This document shows, piece by piece, positions 25,608 to 33,655 of a stretch of DNA of 64,000 nucleotides (the stretch's first letter is position 1; each line of letters begins with the position of its first letter). Both the position numbers and the translations under genes were made by a program. The stretch spans positions 1-64,000 of the forward strand of contig QKJQ01000002.1 of assembly GCA_003249225.1 (NCBI GenBank). The letters are read 5' to 3'. The notes under the pieces are model-generated. The model saw only the letters and a list, made by a program, of their open reading frames with translations. It was not told the origin of the DNA and did no database searches. Origin of the DNA: Clostridia bacterium. GTDB lineage: Bacteria > Bacillota > Clostridia > Lachnospirales > Lachnospiraceae.

Positions 25608-26288
25608 ATGGCGAAGATAAGCTGGAAACCGGGAAATATGCTCTATCCGCTGCCGGCCGTTATGGTCAGCTGTATGCGGGAGGGCGAACGCCCCAATATT
25701 ATAACGCTTGCATGGGCAGGCACAATATGCTCGGACCCGGTGATGCTCTCTGTATCAATAAGGAAAGAACGTTACTCGCACGCCATAATCAAAGAGACCG
25801 GAGAATTTGTAGTTAATCTGACGACAAGAGATCTGGTCTTTGCAACGGACTATTGTGGGGTTCGATCGGGGAAAGATGTGGATAAGTTCAGGGAAATGAA
25901 CCTTACCTGTGCACCGTCTTCAAAAATCATGGCACCTGGAATTGCAGAAAGTCCGGTGAACCTTGAATGCGTCGTAGAAGAAATCAAGGAACTGGGTACA
26001 CATGATATGTTCATCGCGAAGGTCGTTGCGGTGAATGTGGATGATAAATATATGAACGAGTCCGGTAGATTTGACCTGAACAGCTCAGATCTGATTACGT
26101 ACTCGCACGGGTCGTATTTTACACTGGGTGAGAAGCTTGGAACCTTTGGGTATTCGGTGAAAAAGCAGGGTACAAAGCAGGGTACAAAGCAGGGTACAAA
26201 ACAGGGTACAAAGCAGGGAAAGAAGCCTCGCAGGAGTACGGAGATGAAAACGAGTAAAAAGCAGGAGAAGGCACAGGGAATAAAATAA
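25608..26288 (+). CDS. Flavin reductase-like FMN-binding protein with KQGT-repeat tail
   Basis: Flavoprotein of the flavin reductase domain family (flavoredoxin-like), likely a cytosolic FMN-dependent oxidoreductase or electron carrier. Residues 1-185 form the split-barrel domain (NMLYPLPAVMVSCM, ITLAWAGTICSDPVMLSVSIR, GEFVVNLTT, CGVRSGKDVDKF). The ATG at 25608 is chosen for its AGGAGG site; the frame is open further upstream but overlaps the previous gene. The final ~40 residues are four KQGT units and a Lys/Arg-rich end, unusual for this family, so the C-terminus may be a disordered basic extension from repeat expansion. Confidence 0.87.
   Translation: MAKISWKPGNMLYPLPAVMVSCMREGERPNIITLAWAGTICSDPVMLSVSIRKERYSHAIIKETGEFVVNLTTRDLVFATDYCGVRSGKDVDKFREMNLTCAPSSKIMAPGIAESPVNLECVVEEIKELGTHDMFIAKVVAVNVDDKYMNESGRFDLNSSDLITYSHGSYFTLGEKLGTFGYSVKKQGTKQGTKQGTKQGTKQGKKPRRSTEMKTSKKQEKAQGIK
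26164..26218 (+). repeat. 12-bp in-frame repeat encoding KQGT
   Basis: AARCAGGGTACA occurs four times plus a partial unit at the 3' end of the flavin reductase gene. Confidence 0.92.
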
Positions 26289-26301
26289 AAGGAGAACATT
26301 A

Positions 26302-27261
26302 ATGAAAGTAGTATTTATGGAAGCCAATACACTTGGCGATGATGTTGATTTATCCATGTTCGAAGCATTTGGTGAGGTCGTAAAATATGGACAGACCGAA
26401 CCGAAGGAGAATGCAAAGCGCATCGAAGATGCAGATGTTGTAATTGTCAATAAGATCGAGATGAATGAGGCACTGCTGAAGAATGCATCAAAGCTTAAAC
26501 TGATTTGTCTGACTGCGACCGGAACGAATAACATCGACTTTTCCTATACCAATCAGAGAAAGATTGCCGTTGCCAACGTAAAAGGATATTCCACACAGTC
26601 GGTCATCCAGCACACCTTTGCTTTGTTATTCTATCTTTATGAAAATCTTGCTTACTACGATGAATTTGTTAAATCCGGCGAATACAGCCGCAGCGATATC
26701 TTCAGTCACTTTACAATGAAGTTTCACGAGCTTGACCAAAAGACCTGGGGAATTATCGGACTCGGTGAGATCGGACGTGGTGTCGCTGCCATTGCACAGG
26801 CCTTTGGCTGTAAAATCATCTATTATTCAACCAGTGGGAAGAACAGCAACGCAGCCTTCCAGCGGGTTGAACTTGAAGAACTGTTAAAGACTTCCGATAT
26901 CGTATCCATCCATGCTCCGCTTTCTCCCGCCACTACGAATCTGATCGGTGAAAAGGAGCTGGCGATGATGAAAAAGTCAGCCATCCTGCTGAATCTTGGA
27001 CGAGGACCGATCATCAATCAGGAAGCACTGGCAAAAGCACTTCAAAATGATGTAATCAAAGGGGCCGGACTTGATGTACTGACGGAGGAACCGATGAATC
27101 CGGCAAATCCGCTGATCGAGATCAAGGACAGCACAAAGCTAATAATTACACCGCATATTGCCTGGGCGACGGTGGAAGCCAGACAGCGTTGTGCAAGGGA
27201 AGTGGCTGAGAACATTACCGCTTTCTTCAAAGGGGAAAACAGAAATATTGTAGCAGGATAA
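26302..27261 (+). CDS. D-2-hydroxyacid dehydrogenase (NAD-dependent, glycerate/lactate type)
   Basis: Reduces a 2-oxoacid to the D-2-hydroxyacid with NAD(P)H, or the reverse. The 319-aa protein has the Rossmann motif GLGEIG (153-158) and the catalytic trio R234 (NLGRGP), E263 (TEEP) and H285 (TPHIAW). Length and layout fit the HprA/LdhD-like branch rather than the longer serine-pathway PGDH. AAAGGAG lies 8 nt before the start, 13 bp after the flavin reductase stop, so they share a transcript. Substrate is not decided. Confidence 0.9.
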   Translation: MKVVFMEANTLGDDVDLSMFEAFGEVVKYGQTEPKENAKRIEDADVVIVNKIEMNEALLKNASKLKLICLTATGTNNIDFSYTNQRKIAVANVKGYSTQSVIQHTFALLFYLYENLAYYDEFVKSGEYSRSDIFSHFTMKFHELDQKTWGIIGLGEIGRGVAAIAQAFGCKIIYYSTSGKNSNAAFQRVELEELLKTSDIVSIHAPLSPATTNLIGEKELAMMKKSAILLNLGRGPIINQEALAKALQNDVIKGAGLDVLTEEPMNPANPLIEIKDSTKLIITPHIAWATVEARQRCAREVAENITAFFKGENRNIVAG

Positions 27262-27390
27262 TGGAATCGCAGACATATTTATTACAGTATGACGGTAGGG
27301 GCAAAAGATATTTTCCCCCTGATACTTACGGATTGTTGCGCACAATGTGCTCTCACGATCCTTAAAACTTGCAAAAGGGATGGAGGTAGT

Positions 27391-27597
27391 ATGGAACTTT
27401 ATGTTGGAGATATAATTAAAATGAAGAAGCCGCATCCCTGTGGGAGCTACGAATGGGAACTTCTGCGTGTCGGTATGGATTTTCGAATGAAATGTGTCGG
27501 CTGCGGCCATCAGGTCATGATTCCAAGAAAACAGGCAGAGAAGAACATCAGGCAGGTAAAACGGGGAGACCAGAAGAATGGAGAAAAGCATGAGTGA
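27391..27597 (+). CDS. DUF951 family small zinc-ribbon-like protein
   Basis: A 68-aa conserved Firmicutes protein of unknown role. It has the family pattern: LYVGDIIKMKKPHPCGSYEWELLR, then a DFRMKCVGCGHQVMIPR segment whose CxxC, with the Cys of HPCG, could bind a metal. The ATG is set by GGAGG at 27382; the frame extends upstream without a ribosome site. Its last 20 bp overlap the next gene. Relatives often sit near ychF or parB; here it follows a dehydrogenase. Confidence 0.85.
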   Translation: MELYVGDIIKMKKPHPCGSYEWELLRVGMDFRMKCVGCGHQVMIPRKQAEKNIRQVKRGDQKNGEKHE

Positions 27598-27847
27598 AGT
27601 TCGCTTTTGCAAGAAATGTCTGCTCCGCGATATGGATGAAACTTCCTACTTTAAGAATCTCATGGATTATATTGAAGCAATGGATGCAGGGAAAAAAGTT
27701 TCAAAAGAAGAATACGAAAGAAGACTTTTGATCTGTGGAAGCTGTGATGAACTGATCAGCGGAATGTGCAAGGTCTGTGGTTGTTATGTGGAGCTTCGTG
27801 CGGTACAAAATGGATCCTATTGTCCGGCGGTGCACCCATTGTGGTAG
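27578..27847 (+). CDS. DUF6171-like small Cys-rich protein
   Basis: An 89-aa protein with eight Cys, most in CxxC-type pairs (RFCKKCL, ICGSCDE, CKVCGCYVE, YCPAVHP). It probably forms two small metal-binding knuckles. It matches the short DUF6171 family known in Clostridia; function unknown. A second ATG at 27590 also has a GGAG in range, so the true N-terminus may be four residues shorter. It overlaps the DUF951 gene and is likely co-translated. Confidence 0.7.
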   Translation: MEKSMSEVRFCKKCLLRDMDETSYFKNLMDYIEAMDAGKKVSKEEYERRLLICGSCDELISGMCKVCGCYVELRAVQNGSYCPAVHPLW

Positions 27848-27930
27848 AAAGCAGACGTGAAGTCTCAAAGAATAAGGCAAAATATGGTAAATTTATTCAA
27901 AAAAACTATTGATTTTTGTGAGAAAAGTTC

Positions 27931-27959
27931 TTGCAATTATGCTGGAAGGCTGATATAAT
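27931..27959 (+). promoter_or_regulatory. Promoter of rpsF-ssb-rpsR
   Basis: TTGCAA (27931-27936), 17-bp spacer, TATAAT (27954-27959), about 80 bp before rpsF. The leader contains a GCTCT...GGAGAGGGC stem that could be the S6:S18 autoregulatory site; this was not tested. Confidence 0.8.
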
Positions 27960-28040
27960 AAGCAATTGTGGTATGTATTTTATTATTCCTTGCTCTTTCT
28001 TCAGGAGAGGGCCAGAGACCAAAAGGAGGTGCAAACAACT

Positions 28041-28331
28041 ATGAATAAGTATGAATTAGCCTTAGTTGTAAGTGCAAAAGTCGAGGATGACGTTAGAAAT
28101 GCAACGGTTGAATCCGTGAAGGAATTGGTTACCAAGTTTGGTGGCACAATTACTGACGTGATTGAAGCAGGCAAGAAACGCCTTGCTTATGAAATCCAGA
28201 AAATGAATGACGGATTTTACTATTTCATCCAATTCGATGCTGAGTCAACAACGCCTAATGAAATCGAACAGAGAGTTCGAATCATGGATAATGTTCTCAG
28301 ATACTTGTGCGTTAGACAGGACGAAGAGTAA
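28041..28331 (+). CDS. rpsF: 30S ribosomal protein bS6
   Basis: Ribosomal protein of the 30S platform that pairs with bS18. The 96-aa sequence shows the family core (MNKYELALVVSAKVEDD, GTITDVIEAGKKRLAYEIQK, FYYFIQFDAE, LRYLCVRQDEE). AAAGGAGG lies 8-9 nt before the ATG at 28041; the frame is open upstream but without support. First gene of the conserved rpsF-ssb-rpsR operon. Confidence 0.97.
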   Translation: MNKYELALVVSAKVEDDVRNATVESVKELVTKFGGTITDVIEAGKKRLAYEIQKMNDGFYYFIQFDAESTTPNEIEQRVRIMDNVLRYLCVRQDEE

Positions 28332-28347
28332 AAGGAGGTATTCCTTT

Positions 28348-28803
28348 ATGAACAAAGTCATATTAATGGGACGCTTAACACGTGACCCGGAAGTCAGATA
28401 TTCTCAGAATACAAACGCCAGAGGTGAATCAACGGCGATCGCAAGATACTCCTTAGCAGTAGACCGCAGATTTAAGCGTGAAGGGGAACCGGATGCAGAC
28501 TTTTTTAACTGTACTGTATTTGGCCGTCAGGCAGAATTTGCAGAGAAGTACCTTCATCAGGGTACCAAACTGTTAGTAACCGGCAGAATTCAGAATGATA
28601 ATTACACCAACAAAGACGGACAGAAAGTATACAGTGTCCAGATTATGGTGGATGAACAGGAATTCGCGGAGAGTAAAGGCGCAAGCAGTGATTCAGGCAA
28701 CGGTGGATATCAGAGAACAGCATCACAAAGCCCGGCAGCAGCTGTCGGTGATGGCTTTATGAACATTCCTGATGGTATTGATGAGGAACTGCCATTTAGC
28801 TAA
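28348..28803 (+). CDS. ssb: Single-stranded DNA-binding protein
   Basis: Binds ssDNA during replication, repair and recombination. The N-terminal OB fold (1-105, [52 protein letters not shown]) is followed by a disordered linker and the acidic partner-binding tip DEELPFS, a close variant of the DDDLPF peptide. 151 aa. AAAGGAGG precedes the start, 16 bp after rpsF. Confidence 0.97.
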   Translation: MNKVILMGRLTRDPEVRYSQNTNARGESTAIARYSLAVDRRFKREGEPDADFFNCTVFGRQAEFAEKYLHQGTKLLVTGRIQNDNYTNKDGQKVYSVQIMVDEQEFAESKGASSDSGNGGYQRTASQSPAAAVGDGFMNIPDGIDEELPFS

Positions 28804-28835
28804 AAGCACAACAAATCGATAAGGAGGAAATTAGT

Positions 28836-29108
28836 ATGCCGTACAATAAGAATGACAGAGGCAGCAGAGAGGATTCCGGTAGAAGAAAACCGAGCCGTAG
28901 ACGTAAAAAAGTTTGCGTATTCTGCGCTGATAAAAATCATACAGGTATTGATTACAAAGATACCAACAAATTAAAGAGATTCGTTTCTGAGAGAGGTAAG
29001 ATCCTTCCAAGACGTATCAGCGGAAACTGTGCAAAGCATCAGAGAGCATTAACTGTTGCTGTTAAGCGCGCAAGACACATCGCTCTTATGCCTTACACAA
29101 TGGATTAA
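28836..29108 (+). CDS. rpsR: 30S ribosomal protein bS18
   Basis: Ribosomal protein that forms a heterodimer with bS6. The 90-aa sequence has the S18 core: [56 protein letters not shown]. The retained CVFC and GNC cysteines mark a zinc-type (C+) version. AAGGAGG site upstream; last gene before the terminator at 29127. Confidence 0.97.
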   Translation: MPYNKNDRGSREDSGRRKPSRRRKKVCVFCADKNHTGIDYKDTNKLKRFVSERGKILPRRISGNCAKHQRALTVAVKRARHIALMPYTMD

Positions 29109-29126
29109 TTCCAAGAGAAATAGCAA

Positions 29127-29168
29127 AACGCCGTTACATGACTTAATCGTTGTGTAGCGGCTTTTTTT
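29127..29168 (+). terminator. Terminator after rpsR
   Basis: GCCGTTACA pairs with TGTAGCGGC across a 14-nt loop and is followed by seven T. Confidence 0.88.
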
Positions 29169-29247
29169 GAAAAATAAGTGGCAAAATATGGAAATGCATG
29201 TTATTATTAATTAATATGCAAAATTGATGAAGGGAGGGATTGAAAAA

Positions 29248-30069
29248 ATGATGGATAAAAATAATATTACTGATGGAAGTTATAAACCTGAGTTCAATCT
29301 TTTGGCAGATGCATATTTAGGGAATAGTAAGCTATTTGCAGACAAACTAAAATATCTGGCTGGAGAGGCACAAAAAGAACCTTGGAGTTATAAAGGTGGT
29401 TTAGATTATGGTATTTTATACAATTATTTGTGTTATACATACGACAGAGTAAAGCAAGAAGGTAAAATTGAAGTAACGAGTGATAAAGAACATATGTGTT
29501 TTAACACTGGTTTACTAACGGATAATGGAGCAGACTTGTATGCATACTTCGATAAAAACACAAATAGTAATGCAAAAAAAGGACAAGATTGGTTCTTGAA
29601 TGGGTTTAAACAAAGGACAACTTCTGAAATGAGAAAGTTTAAAAAGTATCCTGAAATTGCGGATTATTTTACAGAGCCTGCAGATTTTATATTTGATAAG
29701 AAACTTGACATTTTCATTGACTACGATCATATCGTTGATGATAATTATGATAGATTTGTAGATATTGGACTTGATGATAAGTATATGATCCAAGGCTTGC
29801 TCGAAAATGCTGTGAAAAAAATAATTGAAAAGTTAAAAAGAAACTATAAACTCGCTATACCACAATACTATACAGATAAACAGAGTGGTATTGGAAAGAT
29901 TCAATTATTGCTTCCGCTATTTTTACAGAGTAAAGATTTGGCTGATTTGGCTCTTGTTGTTGACAAGGATGAGTATCGTTATATTGGGAAAACAATACTA
30001 ACATTGGATTGGGCATATGTTAATTCAAGAAGAATTGTACGACCAGATGTGGAGTGGTTAAAGCTATAA
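29248..30069 (+). CDS. DUF3825 domain protein
   Basis: A 273-aa soluble protein whose pattern (WSYKGGLDYGILYNYLCYTYDR, MCFNTGLLTDNGADLYAYF, ILTLDWAYVNSRRIVRPDVEWL) I recognise as DUF3825, a scattered accessory family of unknown activity, sometimes next to PIN/NYN-type nucleases. The start used is the ATG at 29248 after AGGGAGGG; a TTG 24 bp upstream is possible. It is more AT-rich than the ribosomal operon before it and has no partner gene, so it looks recently acquired. Confidence 0.75.
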   Translation: MMDKNNITDGSYKPEFNLLADAYLGNSKLFADKLKYLAGEAQKEPWSYKGGLDYGILYNYLCYTYDRVKQEGKIEVTSDKEHMCFNTGLLTDNGADLYAYFDKNTNSNAKKGQDWFLNGFKQRTTSEMRKFKKYPEIADYFTEPADFIFDKKLDIFIDYDHIVDDNYDRFVDIGLDDKYMIQGLLENAVKKIIEKLKRNYKLAIPQYYTDKQSGIGKIQLLLPLFLQSKDLADLALVVDKDEYRYIGKTILTLDWAYVNSRRIVRPDVEWLKL

Positions 30070-30211
30070 TATAAGTGTAATTGCTTGACTTTACAATATA
30101 AAGTGTTATAATTAAGAAACTAGAAGATTTAGCGATACTATATGTAAAGCTTGTGATTATTTGTTGTAATATATTTAAAAGTGTAAAAAGTATATTTATC
30201 AGAAAAGTACT

Positions 30212-30243
30212 GGCCTTTGTAAATTAATTTTGCAAGGGCCTTT
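30212..30243 (+). terminator. Terminator-like hairpin
   Basis: GGCCTTTG pairs with CAAGGGCC around an AT-rich loop, followed by TTTCG. The T-run is short. It probably ends the DUF3825 transcript 140 bp downstream of its stop. Confidence 0.6.
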
Positions 30244-30293
30244 CGTATGTCTTCAGAATTTATGTCAACTTTCATTATAATCAAACTCGCAGC

Positions 30294-30321
30294 TTGAATA
30301 TATTGGAACGTATGATACAAT
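30294..30321 (+). promoter_or_regulatory. Promoter of the long ABC-F leader
   Basis: TTGAAT (30294-30299), 16-bp spacer, TACAAT (30316-30321). The expected +1 near 30328 coincides with the first strand of a perfect 8-bp hairpin. Confidence 0.65.
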
Positions 30322-30576
30322 GAAAATGTATAGGGAAAAGCATAAAAACTTAAAAAAATATGCTAATGACCTATACAGGCAACAAAACAAACTAGAAACA
30401 AACAACAAAACAAGTAACAAAGTGTGAAGGAAGAACACCTTCTCACCTGAAAGAACTGCGATATTCTCGCAGAAGGCTCGAACATCTTATTCTTTACTCA
30501 TTATTTGTGATGCCGAAATGCGGCATCATGTTAGGGAGAAGGAAAGAAAGAGTTTGTACAAGAAAGGATTAATCCC

Positions 30577-30678
30577 GTGAAACCTACTACGACCATGTTA
30601 GCCATAATACGTATCTCCGCGCAAAGACTACAATTAAAAAAAGTCGGCTATGCTTTGCTCGGAGGTTATCATTCTTAA
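30577..30678 (+). CDS. Putative 33-aa leader peptide (GTG start)
   Basis: GTG at 30577 with AAAGGA 8 nt upstream opens a 33-codon frame ending TAA at 30676-30678. The peptide begins M-K-P-T-T-T-M-L-A-I-I-R, has a basic middle (QRLQLKK) and ends LLGGYHS. It lies between the leader hairpins and the first terminator, where translation could control folding. No function is known to me. Confidence 0.5.
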   Translation: MKPTTTMLAIIRISAQRLQLKKVGYALLGGYHS

Positions 30679-30800
30679 AATAGCGGATGCCGGATATTTG
30701 ATTACTTTCCTGATATATTTATGAGGATTCTTTTGAGTATCGAATTTTGGCATCGTGGTTTTAAGAATTGGTGATCAGGATTGGTTCATTTTGATATGAC

Positions 30801-30832
30801 TGCAGCAGCGTTAGCCTGTCTGCGGTTTTTTT
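30801..30832 (+). terminator. First leader terminator
   Basis: GCAGCAG pairs with CTGTCTGC (one bulge) around CGTTAGC and is followed by GGTTTTTTTG. Confidence 0.7.
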
Positions 30833-30875
30833 GTTTAACCTTCCAATAGAAACACGATACAGGAAAAACATAGAG

Positions 30876-30923
30876 AAACTGCCGGACAGGTTTGCCGCTG
30901 CCAACCTGATACGGCAGTTTTTT
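30876..30923 (+). terminator. Second leader terminator upstream of ABC-F
   Basis: AAACTGCCG (30876-30884) pairs with CGGCAGTTT (30912-30920), extended inside by CAGGTTTG/CAACCTG, and followed by TTTT. It is strong and sits 170 bp before the ABC-F start, so expression needs anti-termination or an unseen later promoter. Confidence 0.85.
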
Positions 30924-31005
30924 GTTTTACGAGGAAAATACTCAGAGTTTGCCTATAAAACAAGAAGCACATTCCCTATTCCGATTATAGCCGGTTAAAA
31001 ATGAT

Positions 31006-31039
31006 TCTGAAGTAAATATTACTCTGAAGTAAATATTAC
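31006..31039 (+). repeat. Two tandem 17-bp units before ABC-F
   Basis: TCTGAAGTAAATATTAC occurs twice in tandem, 54 bp upstream of the ABC-F start. Confidence 0.9.
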
Positions 31040-31092
31040 TCTGAGAAAAAAATCTGAGTTTGAGTAGCTCAAAGATAAGAAAGGAAAAAACT

Positions 31093-33141
31093 ATGATTTA
31101 TCAAATCAACAACGGACTGGTACGATATGCAGCGGATACCATACTTGACCATATAAATTTTGAAATACGAAATACGGAGAAAATCGCAGTCGTTGGACGT
31201 AACGGCTGTGGAAAAACAACGCTTTTCAAGCTGATCGCGGGGATTTTGCCGCTCGATAATCCGGACAGTGACGAAGACAGCTGGATCAGCAAAGCGGGTA
31301 ATACGACAATCGGCTTCTTGCAGCAGATCAGTTTTGAGAATGAAGACACAACAGCAGAAGAGGAATTATTGAAAGCATTCGGACCATTGCTTTCATGGAA
31401 GGATAAACTTGAACAGTTATGTGCTCGCATGGAGACAGACCATTCACAGGAAGTAATGGACAACTATGCAAGAACACTTGGACTTTTTGAATCAATGGGT
31501 GGTTACGGCTATCAGTCAGAAATGGAGACAATGGTTACCCAGTTTGGTTTCGACCTGGCAGATGTAAAGCGCCCGATCATCAACTTTTCTGGAGGACAGC
31601 AGACGAAACTGGCCTTTATAAAGCTGCTGCTTAGCAAGCCGGACATTTTACTTCTGGATGAGCCGACCAACCATCTGGACCTGCCGACAATTGAATGGCT
31701 GGAGCGGTACCTGAGGCAATATCCAAAAGCCGTGGTGATTGTATCCCATGACAGAATGTTCCTTGATAAGACAACCGATGTTACCTATGAGATCGAGCAC
31801 CGGAGAATGACAAGATACCAGGGGAATTATTCGTCGTTCGTGAAGCAGAAGCGCCTGAACTGGGATAAGCAGCAAAAGGATTACCTCTTGCAGCAAAAGG
31901 AGATAGCAAGGCTGATGACTCTGGTTGAGAAGTACAAGCACCACCCGACCAAGGTTGCCATGACAAAATCAAAATTAAAACAGATTGAACACATGGACAT
32001 TGTGAAATCACCGGATCAATACGACCTTCGAACATTTCACGCGGAGTTCAAGCCACTTCGGGCCGGTGGGCAGGAAGTAGTAAAGGCAGATCACCTATCC
32101 ATTGGGTATGATAGGCCACTTAGTGAAGTAAGCTTTGAGGTTAAGAAAGGACAACGACTGGCTGTAATTGGTGAGAATGGGATAGGAAAATCAACGCTTC
32201 TAAAGACACTGGTCGGTCAGGTCGATTCGCTGGGAGGTGCGTATTCCTATGGATTTCAGATCGATCATGGTTACTTTGATCAGCAGTTGGCACAAATTGA
32301 GAATGATAAGACGGTACTGGAGGATTTTGGTGATGAATTCCCTGATATGGTGATAAGCGAAGTCCGGTCTTCCTTAGCCTGCTTTTTATTCACGCAGGAC
32401 ACCGTTTATAAGAAGGTCTGCCAGTTATCGGGAGGAGAAAAAGTGCGCCTCTGTCTGGCGAAGATATTAAAGAAAAGACCTAACTTTTTGCTGCTTGATG
32501 AGCCGACAAACCACATGGATATCGTTGGGAAAGAAGCGCTTGAATCTATGTTGAAAAGCTACGAAGGTACCGTGCTGTTCGTATCCCATGATCGGTATTT
32601 TGTTCAGGAGATAGCCGATTCCCTGCTGATATTCGAAGAAGGACGTGCAGATTATTATCCTTATGGCTATCAGGAGTATATGGAGAAAAAGAACTTGCCC
32701 CAAGAGGCGGAGTTTGCCGGTGGGAGAATCAGGCAGAGAGGGGGTCAAACAGGTATTCGAAAGGTTATGCAGCAAGACCTGCGACATGATAAGAAGCAAG
32801 ATATGCAGCAAGATAAACAGCAAGACCTGCGACAAGATATGCAGCAAAACATGCCTCAAAACATGAAAAAAGATATGGCGTACAATAAGAAACGAGATAG
32901 GAAATACGATAAGAAATTGCAGGAAATGAAAAAACAGAAGATGAGAAAGCTGGAAGCATTGGTTGAAGAAACAGAGCAGGAGATATACCGGGTAAAGCTT
33001 TCCATGGAAACCCCGGAAATCGCCACCGACTATGTTCGACTGAGTGAACTTCATGAGCAGCTTACCAGAGAAGAAAGCAAGCTGGACGAGTATCTTGAAC
33101 TGTTCATGCAGTATCAGGAAGAAGCGGAAGAACTTGCCTAA
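31093..33141 (+). CDS. ABC-F subfamily ATPase (ribosome-associated, possible antibiotic resistance)
   Basis: Soluble twin-ATPase that acts on the ribosome rather than in transport. The 682-aa protein has NBD1 (Walker A GRNGCGKT 35-42, signature FSGGQ 165-169, Walker B LLLDEPTNHLD with E190), the interdomain linker, and NBD2 (GENGIGKST, QLSGGEKVRL, LLLDEPTNHMD). A Gln/Asp/Met-rich low-complexity segment (about 560-605) leads into a C-terminal coiled coil as in Uup-like members. The start has AAAGGA 8 nt upstream. The long attenuator-like leader supports a drug-inducible role, but the linker does not identify a resistance class. A housekeeping role remains possible. Confidence 0.88.
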   Translation: MIYQINNGLVRYAADTILDHINFEIRNTEKIAVVGRNGCGKTTLFKLIAGILPLDNPDSDEDSWISKAGNTTIGFLQQISFENEDTTAEEELLKAFGPLLSWKDKLEQLCARMETDHSQEVMDNYARTLGLFESMGGYGYQSEMETMVTQFGFDLADVKRPIINFSGGQQTKLAFIKLLLSKPDILLLDEPTNHLDLPTIEWLERYLRQYPKAVVIVSHDRMFLDKTTDVTYEIEHRRMTRYQGNYSSFVKQKRLNWDKQQKDYLLQQKEIARLMTLVEKYKHHPTKVAMTKSKLKQIEHMDIVKSPDQYDLRTFHAEFKPLRAGGQEVVKADHLSIGYDRPLSEVSFEVKKGQRLAVIGENGIGKSTLLKTLVGQVDSLGGAYSYGFQIDHGYFDQQLAQIENDKTVLEDFGDEFPDMVISEVRSSLACFLFTQDTVYKKVCQLSGGEKVRLCLAKILKKRPNFLLLDEPTNHMDIVGKEALESMLKSYEGTVLFVSHDRYFVQEIADSLLIFEEGRADYYPYGYQEYMEKKNLPQEAEFAGGRIRQRGGQTGIRKVMQQDLRHDKKQDMQQDKQQDLRQDMQQNMPQNMKKDMAYNKKRDRKYDKKLQEMKKQKMRKLEALVEETEQEIYRVKLSMETPEIATDYVRLSELHEQLTREESKLDEYLELFMQYQEEAEELA

Positions 33142-33401
33142 CAAGGATTATTACCGGGAAACAAAATTGCATGTTGATACATCAATGACCTGATAAATAA
33201 GGAATGTTACCTATAGTAAAGAACAATAAACAGACTGACGGATAGATTGACTGCTTGATAGACGATAGGCTGAAAAATCTTTCTTTGTTATAATTGCTCG
33301 TTTCTGCATGAAGGGACTACTTTTCATGAGTATCACTAAACCGGGATGAAAGCAGGTTAATTCGCTATATCTCGGACGCAATCAAGTAACAGTTATAAAT
33401 G

Positions 33402-33442
33402 AAAAGACCGAAGCAAAGGAAATACCATGCTCCGGCCTTTTT
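33402..33442 (+). terminator. Terminator downstream of ABC-F
   Basis: AAAAGaCCGaAGCA pairs with TGCTcCGGcCTTTTT (two mismatches) around a 12-nt loop. Confidence 0.7.
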
Positions 33443-33480
33443 ACGAAGGAATCGTATTATTAATATGACATTCGGTGTGT

Positions 33481-33633
33481 AACAATAACAGTGGCAGTGG
33501 CAGTAACAATTATAATAACAGTAACAATGACTGTAACAGTAACATAAAAGAAACAGCAATAATGACGGCAATAGTAACGGTAATAGTAATAGCAGTAGTG
33601 TCAGTATCAGTGGCAGTAACAGTAACTGTATGT
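33481..33633 (+). repeat. Degenerate AAC/AGT triplet tract
   Basis: About 150 bp of RRY-type triplets (AAC, AAT, AGT, GGC). The first half reads Asn/Ser/Gly in one + frame and the second half in another, as if a low-complexity coding tract had a 1-nt shift near 33545-33560. No start with a ribosome site opens it, so it is not called as a gene. Confidence 0.6.
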
Positions 33634-33655
33634 CATGATAAATTGATTGATGGCA

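Larger units (their letters stand above)
30327..30924 (+). promoter_or_regulatory. Structured leader RNA upstream of the ABC-F gene
   Basis: About 600 nt with successive stems: TGTATAGG/CCTATACA (30327-30334 with 30370-30377) enclosing AGCATA/TATGCT; GTGTGAAGG/CCTTCTCAC (30422-30446); CTGCGA/TCGCAG (30456-30472); TGATGCCG/CGGCATCA (30508-30528). A small ORF (30577-30678) and two intrinsic terminators (30801-30832 and 30876-30923) follow. Long leaders with a small ORF and terminator are known for antibiotic-inducible ABC-F genes. It could equally be a free ~500-nt ncRNA ending at the first terminator. Confidence 0.6.

Noticed and set aside
31060-31092. Longer ABC-F start (TTG at 31060)
   Set aside because: It lacks a ribosome site; the ATG at 31093 has AAAGGA at proper distance and fits the family N-terminus.
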